DNA of 64,000 nucleotides from Pannonibacter anstelovis (GTDB taxonomy: Bacteria; Pseudomonadota; Alphaproteobacteria; Rhizobiales; Stappiaceae): NCBI RefSeq assembly GCF_036881715.1, contig NZ_JBAKBF010000010.1:1-64000 (forward strand), read 5' to 3'. Every line of letters starts with the position of its first letter. Within the stretch, counting starts at the first letter, position 1. The position numbers were made by a program, and so were the translations under genes. This document shows positions 9,441-19,526 of this stretch, piece by piece. The notes under the pieces were generated by a model that had not been told where the DNA came from, did no database searches, and saw nothing but the letters and a program-made list of their open reading frames with translations.

Positions 9441-9530
9441 TTGACAGGCCGTGCCGGGGTGAGCGGATTTCAGGCTTCCCCCAAACCGCAAGTGGGGGCT
9501 GACTGGCAGCCCGGCGCCCCCTGCCCGCCC

Positions 9531-11267
9531 TCAGTACTTGAGGGCGAGGCGGAAATTGATGCGGTCCTCGGGCTTCTGCTGGCGTGCACCGCCGCGGGCG
9601 TATTCGAGGCTGAGGGAGCCGGAATGTGCGGTGCCCTTTTGCGACAGGGCCACGCGCAAACCCGCGCCAAAAGCCCCGGCGCTGAGATATTCCTTCTCCG
9701 CTGCCGACGGCTTTTCCAGCTTCGCGAAGCCACCGGCCGCAAACAGATAAGGCATCACCGCAGAGCCCAGATCCGGCAGCATGGCGAAGGATGGCAGCGT
9801 CACCGGCAGGCTCACTTCCGAGCGGAAGGCCGCGCCGCTGTCGCCCTGGAACTGGCCGCCGCGATAGGCCGACACCCAGTCCGCTCCGCCCAGGCCGAAC
9901 TGCTCCGAGCTGACCAGCACCGACCCGAAGGAGGTCTGCGCCTTGGCGGCCAGCGACAGATACACCCGGTTGTTCAGGAACGGCTGGGTATAGCTGGCCG
10001 TCACGTCCAGCTTGCGGAAGTCCGGCTTCGCGCCATCGCGCGTCATGGGAAGCGCGGCCGTGCCCTGACGCGCGCCGAGGCCGTCAAGGCCGAAGGAGGC
10101 CGTGACACTGCCGTTCAGCCGGCCGTCCCACGGCAGGAATACATCGCCGGTCTGCGTCAGCCGCAGCACCCGCAGCCGGTCTTGCGAGAAGTCCGTCCGG
10201 GATGCGCGCAGGTCCAGCTTCAGCGTTTCCTGCGCAGCATCGAGCGCCAGGATCGAGCTGGTGTTGAGATTGCGCGAGCGGATCCAGCTGTAGCCCAGAC
10301 GCGCCGAGAAACGCTGGTAGCGGTCCAGCATGGTAAAGGGCAGCCCGGACTTGGGATGGGTGCGGCTGTCCACCGCCTCAACATTGACCCAGGCCCCGGT
10401 GCCCCCCAGCGGCACCGTCACACCGGCAATCAGCTGCCGGTTGCGCGGATCATCGCTGAAAGCCCCGCCATCAAGCCCCGGATAGCCGTTGGCTCTCAGA
10501 TAGGCCGTCTCGCCGAAGCCCAGCAGGCTGTTGAAGTCAACGCCAAGACCTGCCGTATAGCCGCCCAGATCCTTGCCCGTGCTGTTGTCCATGGTCACGG
10601 TGGCGCTGATGGCGTCATGACGGCCATCGACGGCGATCACCGTGGTGCCGGGCTGCGAACCGGCCTTCAGCGTCGAGCGCAGGATCAGCCCCGGCGTGTC
10701 ACCGGCCAGCAGCAGGCGGCGCTCAAGCTCGGCCTGCGTCACCCGCGCCTTGCCGGAAAGCGGCGCGATCACCGCCCGCACATGGCCCTGCACGCGGGCA
10801 GGCAGCGCCGAAACATCCACCGTCTCGATCTGGCCGTCGGTCACAACGAGGCGCAGCGGCTTGCCGTTGCGGATCGTCTGCGGCGGCAGGCTGACACGCA
10901 CCAGCACATAACCGGCGCGGGTGTAAACCTCTTCAAGGCGGCGGGCCGCAGCGAAGAGACCGGCACCCGTCACCTTCTGCCCCTTGAGCGTGGCCTCAAT
11001 GGCAGCGGTCTCCCCGGCAAACTCCGGCCAGCCGCCCTCCACGATCAGCCCGGAGGGCGTGACGCTCAGCTTCTCCGCTCCTGCAGGCGCATCAACGCCG
11101 GTGGACCCGGCCAGCGACACCCCGCCTTCCGCCGGGCGGACAACCGGCGGCGCATAGCTCGGCTGCGTCAGCTGGCTGGCCGTCTGGGCCTGCACCGCAC
11201 CGGCAAGAGCAAGCGAACCAGCCAGGGCCGCCAGAAACGGCTTCATCATCTTTGTCATCGTCTTCAT
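9531..11267 (-). CDS. TpsB outer-membrane transporter (ShlB/FhaC family)
   Basis: 578-residue two-partner-secretion transporter for the adhesin encoded just upstream. An N-terminal signal peptide (FLAALAGSLALAGAVQAQT) is followed by POTRA-like sequence (AGYVLVRVSLPPQTI, LRLVVTDGQIETVDV) and a 16-strand barrel domain with the family motif SWIRSRNL..; it ends in the aromatic-rich LALKY typical of barrel proteins. The ATG at 11267 is used; internal Met codons at the start of the signal peptide are alternatives. It lies 12 bp after the adhesin stop, so the order is tpsA-tpsB, opposite to the CDI locus at 45 kb. Confidence 0.9.
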   Translation of the reverse strand: MKTMTKMMKPFLAALAGSLALAGAVQAQTASQLTQPSYAPPVVRPAEGGVSLAGSTGVDAPAGAEKLSVTPSGLIVEGGWPEFAGETAAIEATLKGQKVTGAGLFAAARRLEEVYTRAGYVLVRVSLPPQTIRNGKPLRLVVTDGQIETVDVSALPARVQGHVRAVIAPLSGKARVTQAELERRLLLAGDTPGLILRSTLKAGSQPGTTVIAVDGRHDAISATVTMDNSTGKDLGGYTAGLGVDFNSLLGFGETAYLRANGYPGLDGGAFSDDPRNRQLIAGVTVPLGGTGAWVNVEAVDSRTHPKSGLPFTMLDRYQRFSARLGYSWIRSRNLNTSSILALDAAQETLKLDLRASRTDFSQDRLRVLRLTQTGDVFLPWDGRLNGSVTASFGLDGLGARQGTAALPMTRDGAKPDFRKLDVTASYTQPFLNNRVYLSLAAKAQTSFGSVLVSSEQFGLGGADWVSAYRGGQFQGDSGAAFRSEVSLPVTLPSFAMLPDLGSAVMPYLFAAGGFAKLEKPSAAEKEYLSAGAFGAGLRVALSQKGTAHSGSLSLEYARGGARQQKPEDRINFRLALKY

Positions 11268-11279
11268 CGCCCGCCGGGA

Positions 11280-14200
11280 TTACTGAGTGGAGCAGTTGAC
11301 GGCCACATTCGGCCCGAGGGCGCAGAACGAAGCACTGATACGCAAGTCTTCGGTGGTGATTTCACTGCCGCCTGCTGCGCCGCCGGGCTGGGAGCCCTGC
11401 CCCGTTCCGGATGGCCCTGCGGAGTAGATGATCAGCTGCGGAGAGTATCCGCCTGCCTGCAGGGAAGGCGCCAGCGGATTGCTCAGCGTGGTCTGCAAGC
11501 TGAAGAAGGGGGTGGACCCCGTGCTGACAGCCGGGATTACAGGCGGGGGGCTCACCACAGGGGTCACCGGGTTACCGGAAGGAGGCAAAGGGACCGGCAC
11601 TGGCGCAGGCGCCGCCTGCACTGTCAGCGTGCCATTCACATAGGCGATGGTGTAATTGCCAGAAGTCAGCCCCGAGGCCGTCAGCGTGTAGCTGCCCACA
11701 TTCACCGCCCCCTGCGACGTGCCGCCATAGGAGAGCGTGCCGCCCAGAACCGAGGCCGTCTCGTTGTCGACGAAGCCGCTGTAGCTCACGCCGTTGCCGC
11801 CGCTGTAGGCCAGACCGTCAAAGGTCTTCACGGCATCATTGGCCGTCACCGTCAGCGCCGCCTTGCCCACCGTCAGCGTGCCCGCAACATAGGTGATGTC
11901 ATAATTGCCCGAGGTCAGGCCCGAAGCCGTCAGCGTGTAGCTGCCCGCATTCACCGCACCCTGCGAGGTGCCGGTATAGGAGAGCGTGCCGCCGAGGACC
12001 GAGACCGTCTCGTTGTTGACAAAGCCGCTGTAGCTCACGCCGTTGCCACCGCTGTAGGCCAGGCCGTCATAGGTCTTCGAGGCATCAGCCGCCGTCACCG
12101 TGAGCGTGGCCTTGTTGATCGTAAACGATCCGGAGCCCGCACCGTAGCTGATATCATAGCCATTCTGGCCTGAGTAGAGCCCCGACAGCAGCAGGTTGGT
12201 GTAGGTGCCCGCATTGGCGCTGGAGGTGGTGTAAACCGCCGTGCCAAGAATTTTCGACGCGTCATAATTCGCAAGGCTGTAGGTGAGCGAGCCCGCGCTG
12301 CCGCTTCCGGCCGTGCCGTCATAGGTCTTGCTGCCGGTTGCCGTGCCATTGATGGTGATCGCGGTCAGGAAGCTGCGCAGCAGAGGGCCGGTTTGCCCTT
12401 CGTAGATGCGCCAGACCGAGGACGAGCCGCCCGCATTCGCAATGTCCCAGCCTGCATCATCAAAGGTTGCGAAGCTGGTCATCTGAGCCGTGGTCAGTCC
12501 GGTGACGCCGGATGCGGAGGCGTTGCTGCCAACGCCCTGGGTCTGTCCGGTTGTTTCCGTGTTGAAGAAGGAAGCGGAAATGGCTCCATTCGTCATTTCC
12601 CCGACGAGGCCACCTGTGTTGGTTCCGCCGGTCACAGCCCCCGTTGCATAGGAATTCGAGATCGTCGCCAAACTGAGACCAATCAGGCCGCCCGTGCTGC
12701 CGCTGCCGTTGGTTACCGCCCCCGTCGCGTAGGAATTGGAGATCGTGCCCCCGCCACTGCCAACAAGCCCCCCCACACCGGCGCCGTTTCCTGAAACGTT
12801 TGCGGTTGCGTAGGAATCGGAAATCGTGCCGGACGGATTATAGCCAACAAGTCCTCCGGCACGAACACCCGATCCGCGGACAGTCCCTGAGGCTGCCGAC
12901 CGGGTGATCACAGACCCGGAACTATAACCAATAAGCCCACCCGCAGCTGTCCCGCCGCTCACATTGCCTTCCACGGAAACATCAGAGATCGTGCTGTTAT
13001 CAGAACGCCCGGCCAGAATGCCGGCACTGTTTCCTCCCGTTATGGACGCCTGCGTCAGGCGAGCATTCCGGAAAGCGCTGCCACTGCCCAGATAGCCGAA
13101 AAGGCCTACGTTGGCAGTCGAGGACCGGTTGAACGTCAGACCGCTGATCGTGTGACCGCCACCGTCAAAAGCACCATAAAACCGGTTGAAGCTGGTCCCC
13201 ACCTGCACCCAGCCGCCCGCGCCCCAGATGCCGGAGGCATTGTAGGTCTGGCCCTGTGCGTTGGTGCCGCTGGCATCCAGGTCCCGGGTCAACAGGTAGG
13301 AGCCCGAGAGGTTGGTGGCCATCAGCGCAAGCTGGTTCAGGTTCGAGATGGTGATCACCCCGTCCGCATTCACCGCCGCCGCTTGCGAGCGCAGGATGGG
13401 CCGCATGTCGGTGGACTGGTACCAGACGGTCGAGAAGTTCCAGCCGGGGTAATTGGAGGCCAGGCGCGCCTGCGACGTTGTCCGGCCGGTGACACCGGAG
13501 GCGGAGGCGTTGTTGCCAACGCCATTGACCTGTCCGGTTGTTTGCATGTCGAAGTAGGATGTGCTGACCACCCCGCCAGTGGAATTGAAACCGATCAGCC
13601 CGCCAATGTTGCTGCCAGTGCCGGTCACCGCTCCGGACGCGTAAGACCCGGAAACCGTGCCATTGTCATTGTAGCCGACAAGGCCGCCGGTGTTGGAAGC
13701 CCCGCTGACAGCACCTGTTGCATAGGATGACGTCACGAACGCAGATACATTGTTGCCGACAAGACCACCAACATATGAGTTCCCCGTCACCGCAACGGAT
13801 GCATGGGACAGGGAAATGGTGCCGTCACTGAAGCCCGCAAGGCCGCCTGCGACATCGCCAGATACGGTTACAGTGCCGGTGGCATGAACATTGGTGATCG
13901 TGCCGGAGTTTGCCCCCGTCACGACACCAGCGAAGCTGTCTGCCTGCACGCTCGCCCCGTCAAAGCCCGTATTGCGCACCGTGCCAACAGAGCCAACGCG
14001 CCAGAACATACCCACGTTGCTGGCGCTGCCCCGGTTGATGGTCAGCCCGCTGATCGTCAGCCCCTGCCCGTCAAAGAGGCCATCAAATGTGCCGGCGCCG
14101 TTCCCGATCGGCTCGAAGCCCTCACCATTGTTCCAGGCTGCCGTGCTGCTGGCATCGATATCCCGGCCAAGCGCATAGGTGCCGGAGAGATTGTTCTGCA

Positions 14201-16025
14201 TGTTCTGCAGGTCATGCACCGTGTTGACCAGCATGTAGGCCGTGATCGTGGTGCTGGCGCCTGCGTTGGCGCTGTAATTCACCGGCGCCGTGTAACTGGT
14301 GCCGTTGACCGTGCTGTTGCCGTTGCCCGACGGATTATAATAGAGCGACACCCCGCCCGAAGCCGTTGCCGTGACACCCGCCCCAAAGGTGACCGTGCCC
14401 GTGCCCGTGCCGGAATTGTCCGCCCGCAGCACGATGGAAGAGCCTGTGCCGCCTGTGAGATTGGCGTTCACGATGATATCGCCATAGGCCGAGAGCGCCA
14501 GCCTCGAGCCGCTCGTCCACGTCACCGCATCTGCAACGGTGATGGTGCCCGCCTGCGTGCCCGCAGAGCCCGCGCCACCGGTGGTGATGGTGACATTGGC
14601 CGAGTTCAGTGCCGTCACCAGCGTGCTGACGTTGATGACGCTGTCATCCCCCGTCGCCGTGGTGCCGGTGGAGTTGGAGGCCGTGCCGCTGGAGATCGTG
14701 ACGTTGTAGGGGTCCAGCAGCAGGTTGCCGAAGCCGCCGGGGCCAGAAAGGTCCGTGCGGCCGGTGTAGGACAGAACCGCCTTGCCGGAGACTTCCGCCT
14801 CGCCACCTGTGCCGGTGCCTGCGCCTTGCGCGCTGATCAGCCCCGCAAAGGTGGTGAGGTCATCAGACCAGACCACCACCGTACCGCCGTTGCCGCTCTG
14901 CGTGGCATCGGCGCGGATGATGCTGGCTGCATCGATGCTGGTGGTCTCGGCCCGCTGCGTGGTGCCCTTGCCCTGCCAGTCTCCGCCGGTCTTCACCGTG
15001 CCGCCGCCCTTGGCGCCAGAGGCATCAATCTGCGCGCCCTTCAGCGCCACTTGCTGGCCGGTGACCGTGATCTTGCCGCCCTTGCCCGTGGAGGACTTGG
15101 CCGCCACCTTGCCGGAAACCGTGACCTTGCCGCCACTGCCTCCTCCGATGACGATCTCGCCGTCGCGGCCCGAAATGCTGTCTGCCTCGACAGAGCCGGA
15201 CAGGTTCACCGCATGGCGTGCCGCATGGCGGGCGGTGGCCGCCTTCATCACCACGGTGCCGCCTTCGGCCGAGATCTGCCCGCTGTTCTCGACGAGCGCG
15301 CCATCCCCTTCGGCGCCCTCCGCCGTGGGCACCGCCACCTGCAGGAAGCCGTCGCCGGACAGGTCCAGCGTTGCCTGCTCGCCCGAGCCGAGCCCCACCT
15401 TGCCCATCGGCACGGCAATCAGCCCGTCATTGCGGACAGTGCCGCCGATCAGCGCCGCATAGCCGCCGCGCCCGATGGTGATCACACCCTCGTTGCTAAC
15501 CTTTGCCGACGACCCGTTGCCGGAGAACCGGTACTGCCGCTTGAGGAAATCCTCATCCGACATGTCCAGAGTCGAAGCCACAAAGCCGCCGCCCGCCGTA
15601 ACCCGGCCTGTCGGCGTGATGGTGATGCCGTTGGGGTTGATCAGATAGACCTGACCATTGGCGTTGAGGGCACCGGCAATGGTGGAAGCGGTGGCTCCCG
15701 TGACGCGGTTCAGGATCGCCGAGGAGGCATCCGGCTGAACGAAGTTGACCGTATTGCCCTGCCCGATCGAGAAGCTGCCCCAGTTCACGATCGCCTGATT
15801 ACTGCCCTGCGTTACCGTCATCACCGGCCCGCTCACGCCGACGGCAACAGAGCCCGATGCAACCTGACCGCCCGTGGGCAGCACGACTTGCGCGAATGCG
15901 GGGGACAGCTGGGAAACAACAAGAGAAGCCGCCGTGAGTCCGGCCGTCAGCGCATTGAGATTGCTTCTTTTAATATGGAGATACGAAACGGAGGAAAGTA
16001 ACCCGCCTTTCAAAGTATAGCCCTT
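11280..16025 (-). CDS. Filamentous-haemagglutinin-type adhesin (TpsA) with GLUG and MBG repeats
   Basis: About 1580 residues, secreted through the adjacent TpsB; the first codon is a GTG around 16026-16028. An extended signal peptide (to SPAFAQ) leads into the TPS secretion domain with LINPNGITI. Next come a beta-helical region and two blocks of GLUG-type repeats (GGLVGYN, NSYATGAV and similar). Three MBG-type beta-grasp repeats follow near the C-terminus, two of them nearly identical (YSGGNGVSYSGFV). The tail is Pro/Gly-rich and ends with two Cys (ALGPNVAVNCSTQ). No toxin domain or immunity gene is seen, so an adhesin or biofilm role is likelier than competition. The flanking 16029-16268 holds only AT-rich promoter-like DNA with TATCGATA and GGTTAACC palindromes. 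Confidence 0.9.
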   Translation of the reverse strand, partial: KGYTLKGGLLSSVSYLHIKRSNLNALTAGLTAASLVVSQLSPAFAQVVLPTGGQVASGSVAVGVSGPVMTVTQGSNQAIVNWGSFSIGQGNTVNFVQPDASSAILNRVTGATASTIAGALNANGQVYLINPNGITITPTGRVTAGGGFVASTLDMSDEDFLKRQYRFSGNGSSAKVSNEGVITIGRGGYAALIGGTVRNDGLIAVPMGKVGLGSGEQATLDLSGDGFLQVAVPTAEGAEGDGALVENSGQISAEGGTVVMKAATARHAARHAVNLSGSVEADSISGRDGEIVIGGGSGGKVTVSGKVAAKSSTGKGGKITVTGQQVALKGAQIDASGAKGGGTVKTGGDWQGKGTTQRAETTSIDAASIIRADATQSGNGGTVVVWSDDLTTFAGLISAQGAGTGTGGEAEVSGKAVLSYTGRTDLSGPGGFGNLLLDPYNVTISSGTASNSTGTTATGDDSVINVSTLVTALNSANVTITTGGAGSAGTQAGTITVADAVTWTSGSRLALSAYGDIIVNANLTGGTGSSIVLRADNSGTGTGTVTFGAGVTATASGGVSLYYNPSGNGNSTVNGTSYTAPVNYSANAGASTTITAYMLVNTVHDLQNMQNNLSGTYALGRDIDASSTAAWNNGEGFEPIGNGAGTFDGLFDGQGLTISGLTINRGSASNVGMFWRVGSVGTVRNTGFDGASVQADSFAGVVTGANSGTITNVHATGTVTVSGDVAGGLAGFSDGTISLSHASVAVTGNSYVGGLVGNNVSAFVTSSYATGAVSGASNTGGLVGYNDNGTVSGSYASGAVTGTGSNIGGLIGFNSTGGVVSTSYFDMQTTGQVNGVGNNASASGVTGRTTSQARLASNYPGWNFSTVWYQSTDMRPILRSQAAAVNADGVITISNLNQLALMATNLSGSYLLTRDLDASGTNAQGQTYNASGIWGAGGWVQVGTSFNRFYGAFDGGGHTISGLTFNRSSTANVGLFGYLGSGSAFRNARLTQASITGGNSAGILAGRSDNSTISDVSVEGNVSGGTAAGGLIGYSSGSVITRSAASGTVRGSGVRAGGLVGYNPSGTISDSYATANVSGNGAGVGGLVGSGGGTISNSYATGAVTNGSGSTGGLIGLSLATISNSYATGAVTGGTNTGGLVGEMTNGAISASFFNTETTGQTQGVGSNASASGVTGLTTAQMTSFATFDDAGWDIANAGGSSSVWRIYEGQTGPLLRSFLTAITINGTATGSKTYDGTAGSGSAGSLTYSLANYDASKILGTAVYTTSSANAGTYTNLLLSGLYSGQNGYDISYGAGSGSFTINKATLTVTAADASKTYDGLAYSGGNGVSYSGFVNNETVSVLGGTLSYTGTSQGAVNAGSYTLTASGLTSGNYDITYVAGTLTVGKAALTVTANDAVKTFDGLAYSGGNGVSYSGFVDNETASVLGGTLSYGGTSQGAVNVGSYTLTASGLTSGNYTIAYVNGTLTVQAAPAPVPVPLPPSGNPVTPVVSPPPVIPAVSTGSTPFFSLQTTLSNPLAPSLQAGGYSPQLIIYSAGPSGTGQGSQPGGAAGGSEITTEDLRISASFCALGPNVAVNCSTQ
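11640..12115 (-). repeat. Two ~249-bp direct repeats encoding MBG domains
   Basis: Corresponding points (for example AATTGCC at 11654 and 11903) are 249 bp, i.e. 83 codons, apart and the units are nearly identical. This is an in-frame tandem duplication in the 3' part of the adhesin gene, a likely spot for copy-number change. Confidence 0.75.
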
Positions 16026-16268
16026 CACGCTTCGCCTCTCGAGAAAAATCCAGAAACTCAGAACCTTGAGAACTGTTTGCGCAAGCTCAAAAGAAAATCA
16101 AGGCGACTTGCAGGTAAAACCAGCGCCTTCCATACGGCAGTGTTCCAAGATGCATTTTGACAACACCTCCACACCATCAACACTCATTGATATCGATAGT
16201 TTAACGGTTAACCTGAGCTGTGCAGTCAGAGACGGTTTCCGCCGGGTCAGGGCTATCGCATGCTGGTC

Positions 16269-17267
16269 TCACACCGTCCCCCGCTCCACCAGACTGACCG
16301 GAATCGACACACGCTGAAGGCCCGCGTCCTCGCCTTCTTCGGCCAGCAGCGTCAGCACCGCGGCCACCACGTCCGGGGCGGACTGGCGGATGGTGGTGAG
16401 GTTGTGGGAGGACCAGGCGGCTTCCGGGATGTCGTCGAAGCCGATCACCGCCACGTCCTGCGGCACGGATACGCCCATTTCAAACCGGGCCGTGTTGAGA
16501 AAGCCGAGGGCCGTGCGGTCGGTGGCGGCAAAGACGCCGTCAATCGCAGAAAGTGAACCAGAATCACGCAGCAGGCTGCGGGCCGCTTCACATCCCGCTT
16601 CATAGTTGCCGCGCCCGGCCACCCAGCGTTCGCAGGCGATGCCCTCTTCGTCCAGCCGTTCCAGAAAACCGGCCGCACGGCGCCGCTGGCTGGGGGTGTC
16701 GGCCCCGGAGCGCACCACGCAGAGCTTCCGCCGCCCCGCCGCCAGCAGGCGCTCTGCCGCCAGCCGTCCGCCCATGCGGTCGTCGGTTTCGATGGCGCCT
16801 GCCTCCACGCCTTCCATGTGGCGGTTGATGAGGATCATGCGCTGGCGGGCGCGCAGGCACTGGTCGATCAGCTCACGCGGGGGCGCGCCGGAGAGCACGA
16901 TCACCGCCCGCACCCTGTATTCCAGCACCAGATTGAGCAGCGCCGTCATGTCCTGGGACGAGGCATTGAGCAGCAGCGCATGCAGGCCCTGGCCGATCAG
17001 CGCGGCGCTGAGGTCATCCAGCAGCCCGGCCACATAGGGCTCGTAAAAGCGGGCGCCGACAATCGCCACCATGCTGGAGCGGGAGGTTTGCAGGTCCTTG
17101 GCCAGCCGGTTGACCCGGTAGCCCAGCTCATCGGCCGCCCGCAGCACCTTTTCACGCACCGCTGGCGAAACATAGGCATCGGGCGTGAAAGTGCGTGAAA
17201 CGGCAGAGCGCGACACTCCGGCCAGCTTCGCCACATCGGCTGCGGTCACGAAACCGGCCTTGCTCAT
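16269..17267 (-). CDS. LacI-family transcriptional regulator
   Basis: 332 residues. The N-terminal HTH and hinge (TAADVAKLAGVSRSAVSRTF, ELGYRVNRLAKDL) is followed by a periplasmic-binding-type sensor domain. The ATG at 17267 has GGGGAGAGG upstream. Divergent from the ABC transporter operon starting at 17438; a 14-bp palindrome lies between them. It most likely represses that operon and itself and is released by the transported substrate or a breakdown product. The ligand is unknown. Confidence 0.93.
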   Translation of the reverse strand: MSKAGFVTAADVAKLAGVSRSAVSRTFTPDAYVSPAVREKVLRAADELGYRVNRLAKDLQTSRSSMVAIVGARFYEPYVAGLLDDLSAALIGQGLHALLLNASSQDMTALLNLVLEYRVRAVIVLSGAPPRELIDQCLRARQRMILINRHMEGVEAGAIETDDRMGGRLAAERLLAAGRRKLCVVRSGADTPSQRRRAAGFLERLDEEGIACERWVAGRGNYEAGCEAARSLLRDSGSLSAIDGVFAATDRTALGFLNTARFEMGVSVPQDVAVIGFDDIPEAAWSSHNLTTIRQSAPDVVAAVLTLLAEEGEDAGLQRVSIPVSLVERGTV

Positions 17268-17357
17268 TCACCTCTCCCCGCATGTTTGCGCACTGGCAAT
17301 GCCGCCGGATTGCAACCTTTGGCCCCGTCATAAAACCGAAGCATAACATCTGTAATG

Positions 17358-17371
17358 TGCACACGTGTGCA
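17358..17371. promoter_or_regulatory. LacI-type operator
   Basis: TGCACACGTGTGCA is a perfect 14-bp palindrome with a central CG, as expected for LacI-family operators. It lies 91 bp upstream of the LacI start and 67 bp upstream of the ATPase start, in the only intergenic region between the divergent genes. Confidence 0.7.
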
Positions 17372-17437
17372 GATCAAGAAATATCTGTGATTAGCACCAT
17401 CAACCAACTGGAATTACTCAACTTTCAGGATCGGCAC

Positions 17438-18514
17438 GTGGCTGGAATCGAACTGACGGATATTGCCAGGAGCTATGGCGGCAAGCGGGTGGTGGACGGG
17501 GTGTCCCTGACGGTCAACGACGGGGAATTTGTTGCCATTCTCGGCCCCTCCGGCTGCGGCAAGACCACCATGCTGCGGCTGATCGCGGGCTTCGAGACGC
17601 TGGAAGCCGGATCCATCCGCCTGGGCGGGCGCGAGGTTGCCTCCCCTGCTGCCAGCCTGCCGCCGGAAAAGCGCAACATCGGCATCGTTTTCCAGAACTA
17701 CGCCCTGTGGCCGCACATGAGCGTGGAAGAGAATGTCGGCTATGCGCTGAAGGTGGCCGGTGTCGGCTCTGCGGAGCGGACGCGCCGCTGCCGCGAGGCG
17801 CTGGCAACCGTGGGCATGGAGGCGCTTGGCACCCGCGCCCCGTCGGACCTTTCCGGCGGCCAGCGCCAGCGCGTTGCCCTTGCCCGCTGCCTTGCAGCCA
17901 ATCCGTCCGTGATGCTGCTGGACGAGCCGCTGGCCAATCTCGACGTGCACCTGCGCGCTTCCATGGAGCGCGAGTTCCTCGACTTTCACCGCCGCACCGG
18001 CGCCAGCATGATCTACATCACCCATGACCAGTCCGAGGCCATGGCCCTTGCCAGCCGCATTGCGGTGATGGAGGCAGGCCGGGTGATGCAGTTCGGCAAG
18101 CCGCGCGAGCTTTACCGCGAGCCGCAGAACGAAATGGTCGCCCGTTTCATCGGCGGCGGCCTGATCCTGCCGGGCACGGATGCCACGCCTTCGGGCCGCG
18201 CAGGCCATGCCATGGTGGATATTTTCGGCCACCGGCACGAGGTGCGCGCCCGCTCCGGCCAGCAGCAGCAGGCGAAGGCCAGCATCTGCGTGCATCCGGG
18301 CGAGCTGGCGATTGCTGCCGGGCCTGAAGGCGGTTTTGCCGCCACCATCACCCAGGTGATCTTCCGCGGCTCTCACACACAGGTGGATTTCCACCCTCAC
18401 GCCATGCCGGACCTTCAGCTGACGCTGCAGGCACCCGGTGACTTTGCGCTGCCGTCCGGCAGCGTCATCCATGTCCGGGCCGAAGACGGCTGGATCATTC
18501 CGGACGCGGGCTGA
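17438..18514 (+). CDS. ABC importer ATPase (Fbp/Pot-like, CUT/iron-type)
   Basis: About 358 residues. Walker A GPSGCGKTT, Q-loop VFQNYALWPHMSV, signature LSGGQRQRVALARCL, Walker B VMLLDEPLANLD, H-loop YITHDQSEA, and a C-terminal TOBE-like regulatory domain. The start is the GTG at 17438 (VAGIELTDIARSYGG): AGGA is 7 nt upstream, and the upstream in-frame sequence covers the operator. First gene of a five-gene unit with binding protein, permease, hydrolase and phosphatase. Confidence 0.92.
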   Translation: MAGIELTDIARSYGGKRVVDGVSLTVNDGEFVAILGPSGCGKTTMLRLIAGFETLEAGSIRLGGREVASPAASLPPEKRNIGIVFQNYALWPHMSVEENVGYALKVAGVGSAERTRRCREALATVGMEALGTRAPSDLSGGQRQRVALARCLAANPSVMLLDEPLANLDVHLRASMEREFLDFHRRTGASMIYITHDQSEAMALASRIAVMEAGRVMQFGKPRELYREPQNEMVARFIGGGLILPGTDATPSGRAGHAMVDIFGHRHEVRARSGQQQQAKASICVHPGELAIAAGPEGGFAATITQVIFRGSHTQVDFHPHAMPDLQLTLQAPGDFALPSGSVIHVRAEDGWIIPDAG

Positions 18515-18560
18515 CATGCCCCGCCCGGCTTTCACTCCCCACTAAGACAGGATCAGACCC

Positions 18561-19523
18561 ATGCGCCTTCTTTCCGCACTTGCTCTCATGCTGATGGCCG
18601 GCACGGCTCACGCCGAAACGCTGGTGCTCTACACCTCCCAGTCGCCGGAAATCGCCCAGCAGACGGTTGACGCCTTCAAGGCAAAGAACCCCGGCATCGA
18701 CGTGGAATGGACCCGCAACGGCACCAGCCAGCTGATGAACGTGCTGCGCGCCGAAATCACCGCAGGCGACGTGAAGCCGGACGTGCTGCTGGTAGCCGAC
18801 ACCATCAACCTGGGCCAGCTCAAGGCCGAAGGCCGCCTGATGGCCTATCCGGAAGCCAAGGTGGACGGCTATGACGCCAGCACCTATGACAAGGACAAGA
18901 TGTTCTTCGGCACGAAGATCATGTCCACCGGCATCGCCTACAACACCCAGAACGCCAAGCCGGTAGAGACCTGGGGCGAGCTGCTGAGCGAAGACAACAA
19001 GGGCCAGATCGCCGTGCCGAGCCCGCTTTATTCAGGCGCCGCGCTCAACCACATGCACAGCGTCGTCAACGTGCCGGGCATCGGCTGGGAGTTCTATGAA
19101 GGCCTCGCCAAGCTGGGCATCGCCCCGGAAGGCGGCAATGGCCCGGCCCTGAAGGCTGTCGCCGGCGGCATGGCCAAATATGCGATCGTCGTGGATGCGG
19201 ACGTGATCCGCGCCAAGGCCAAGGGCTCCCCGGTGGACTTCATCTTCCCGAAGGATGGCGTCTCCTTCATCACCGAGCCGGTCGCCATCATGTCCACAGC
19301 CAAGAACGTGGATGCCGCCAAGGCTTTCGTCGACTTCCTGCTGTCGAAGGAAGGCCAGGAGCTGGTGGTGCAGCAGGGCAACCTGCCGATCGACCCGGCG
19401 ATGACGCCCCCGGCCGGCTTCCCCAAGCTTGAGACCATCAAGCTGCTGCCGATGGATGCGGACAAGGCCGTCGAAACCGACGCGGCCGCCCGCGCCAAGT
19501 TCACCGAGATCTTCGGCGGCTGA
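18561..19523 (+). CDS. ABC importer periplasmic substrate-binding protein (family 1, FbpA-like)
   Basis: 320 residues with a signal peptide cut near AHAETLVLYTSQS. The fold is that of FbpA/AfuA-type proteins. I do not see the adjacent Tyr-Tyr pair that coordinates Fe(III) in FbpA; the corresponding stretch reads AKYAIVVDAD. Together with the downstream hydrolase and phosphatase genes this argues for an organic phosphate or phosphonate ligand rather than bare iron. That is inference. It is followed 3 bp later by the permease. Confidence 0.88.
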   Translation: MRLLSALALMLMAGTAHAETLVLYTSQSPEIAQQTVDAFKAKNPGIDVEWTRNGTSQLMNVLRAEITAGDVKPDVLLVADTINLGQLKAEGRLMAYPEAKVDGYDASTYDKDKMFFGTKIMSTGIAYNTQNAKPVETWGELLSEDNKGQIAVPSPLYSGAALNHMHSVVNVPGIGWEFYEGLAKLGIAPEGGNGPALKAVAGGMAKYAIVVDADVIRAKAKGSPVDFIFPKDGVSFITEPVAIMSTAKNVDAAKAFVDFLLSKEGQELVVQQGNLPIDPAMTPPAGFPKLETIKLLPMDADKAVETDAAARAKFTEIFGG

Positions 19524-19526
19524 GGC

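Noticed and set aside
9441..12173. 910-codon plus-strand frame opposite the TpsA/TpsB genes
   Set aside because: Product of GC-rich third positions on the other strand; crosses two real genes and has no start signal or domain.
17195..17437. N-terminal extension of the ABC ATPase
   Set aside because: It would run through the LacI operator and into the divergent LacI gene; the GTG at 17438 has a good ribosome-binding site and gives the normal N-terminus.
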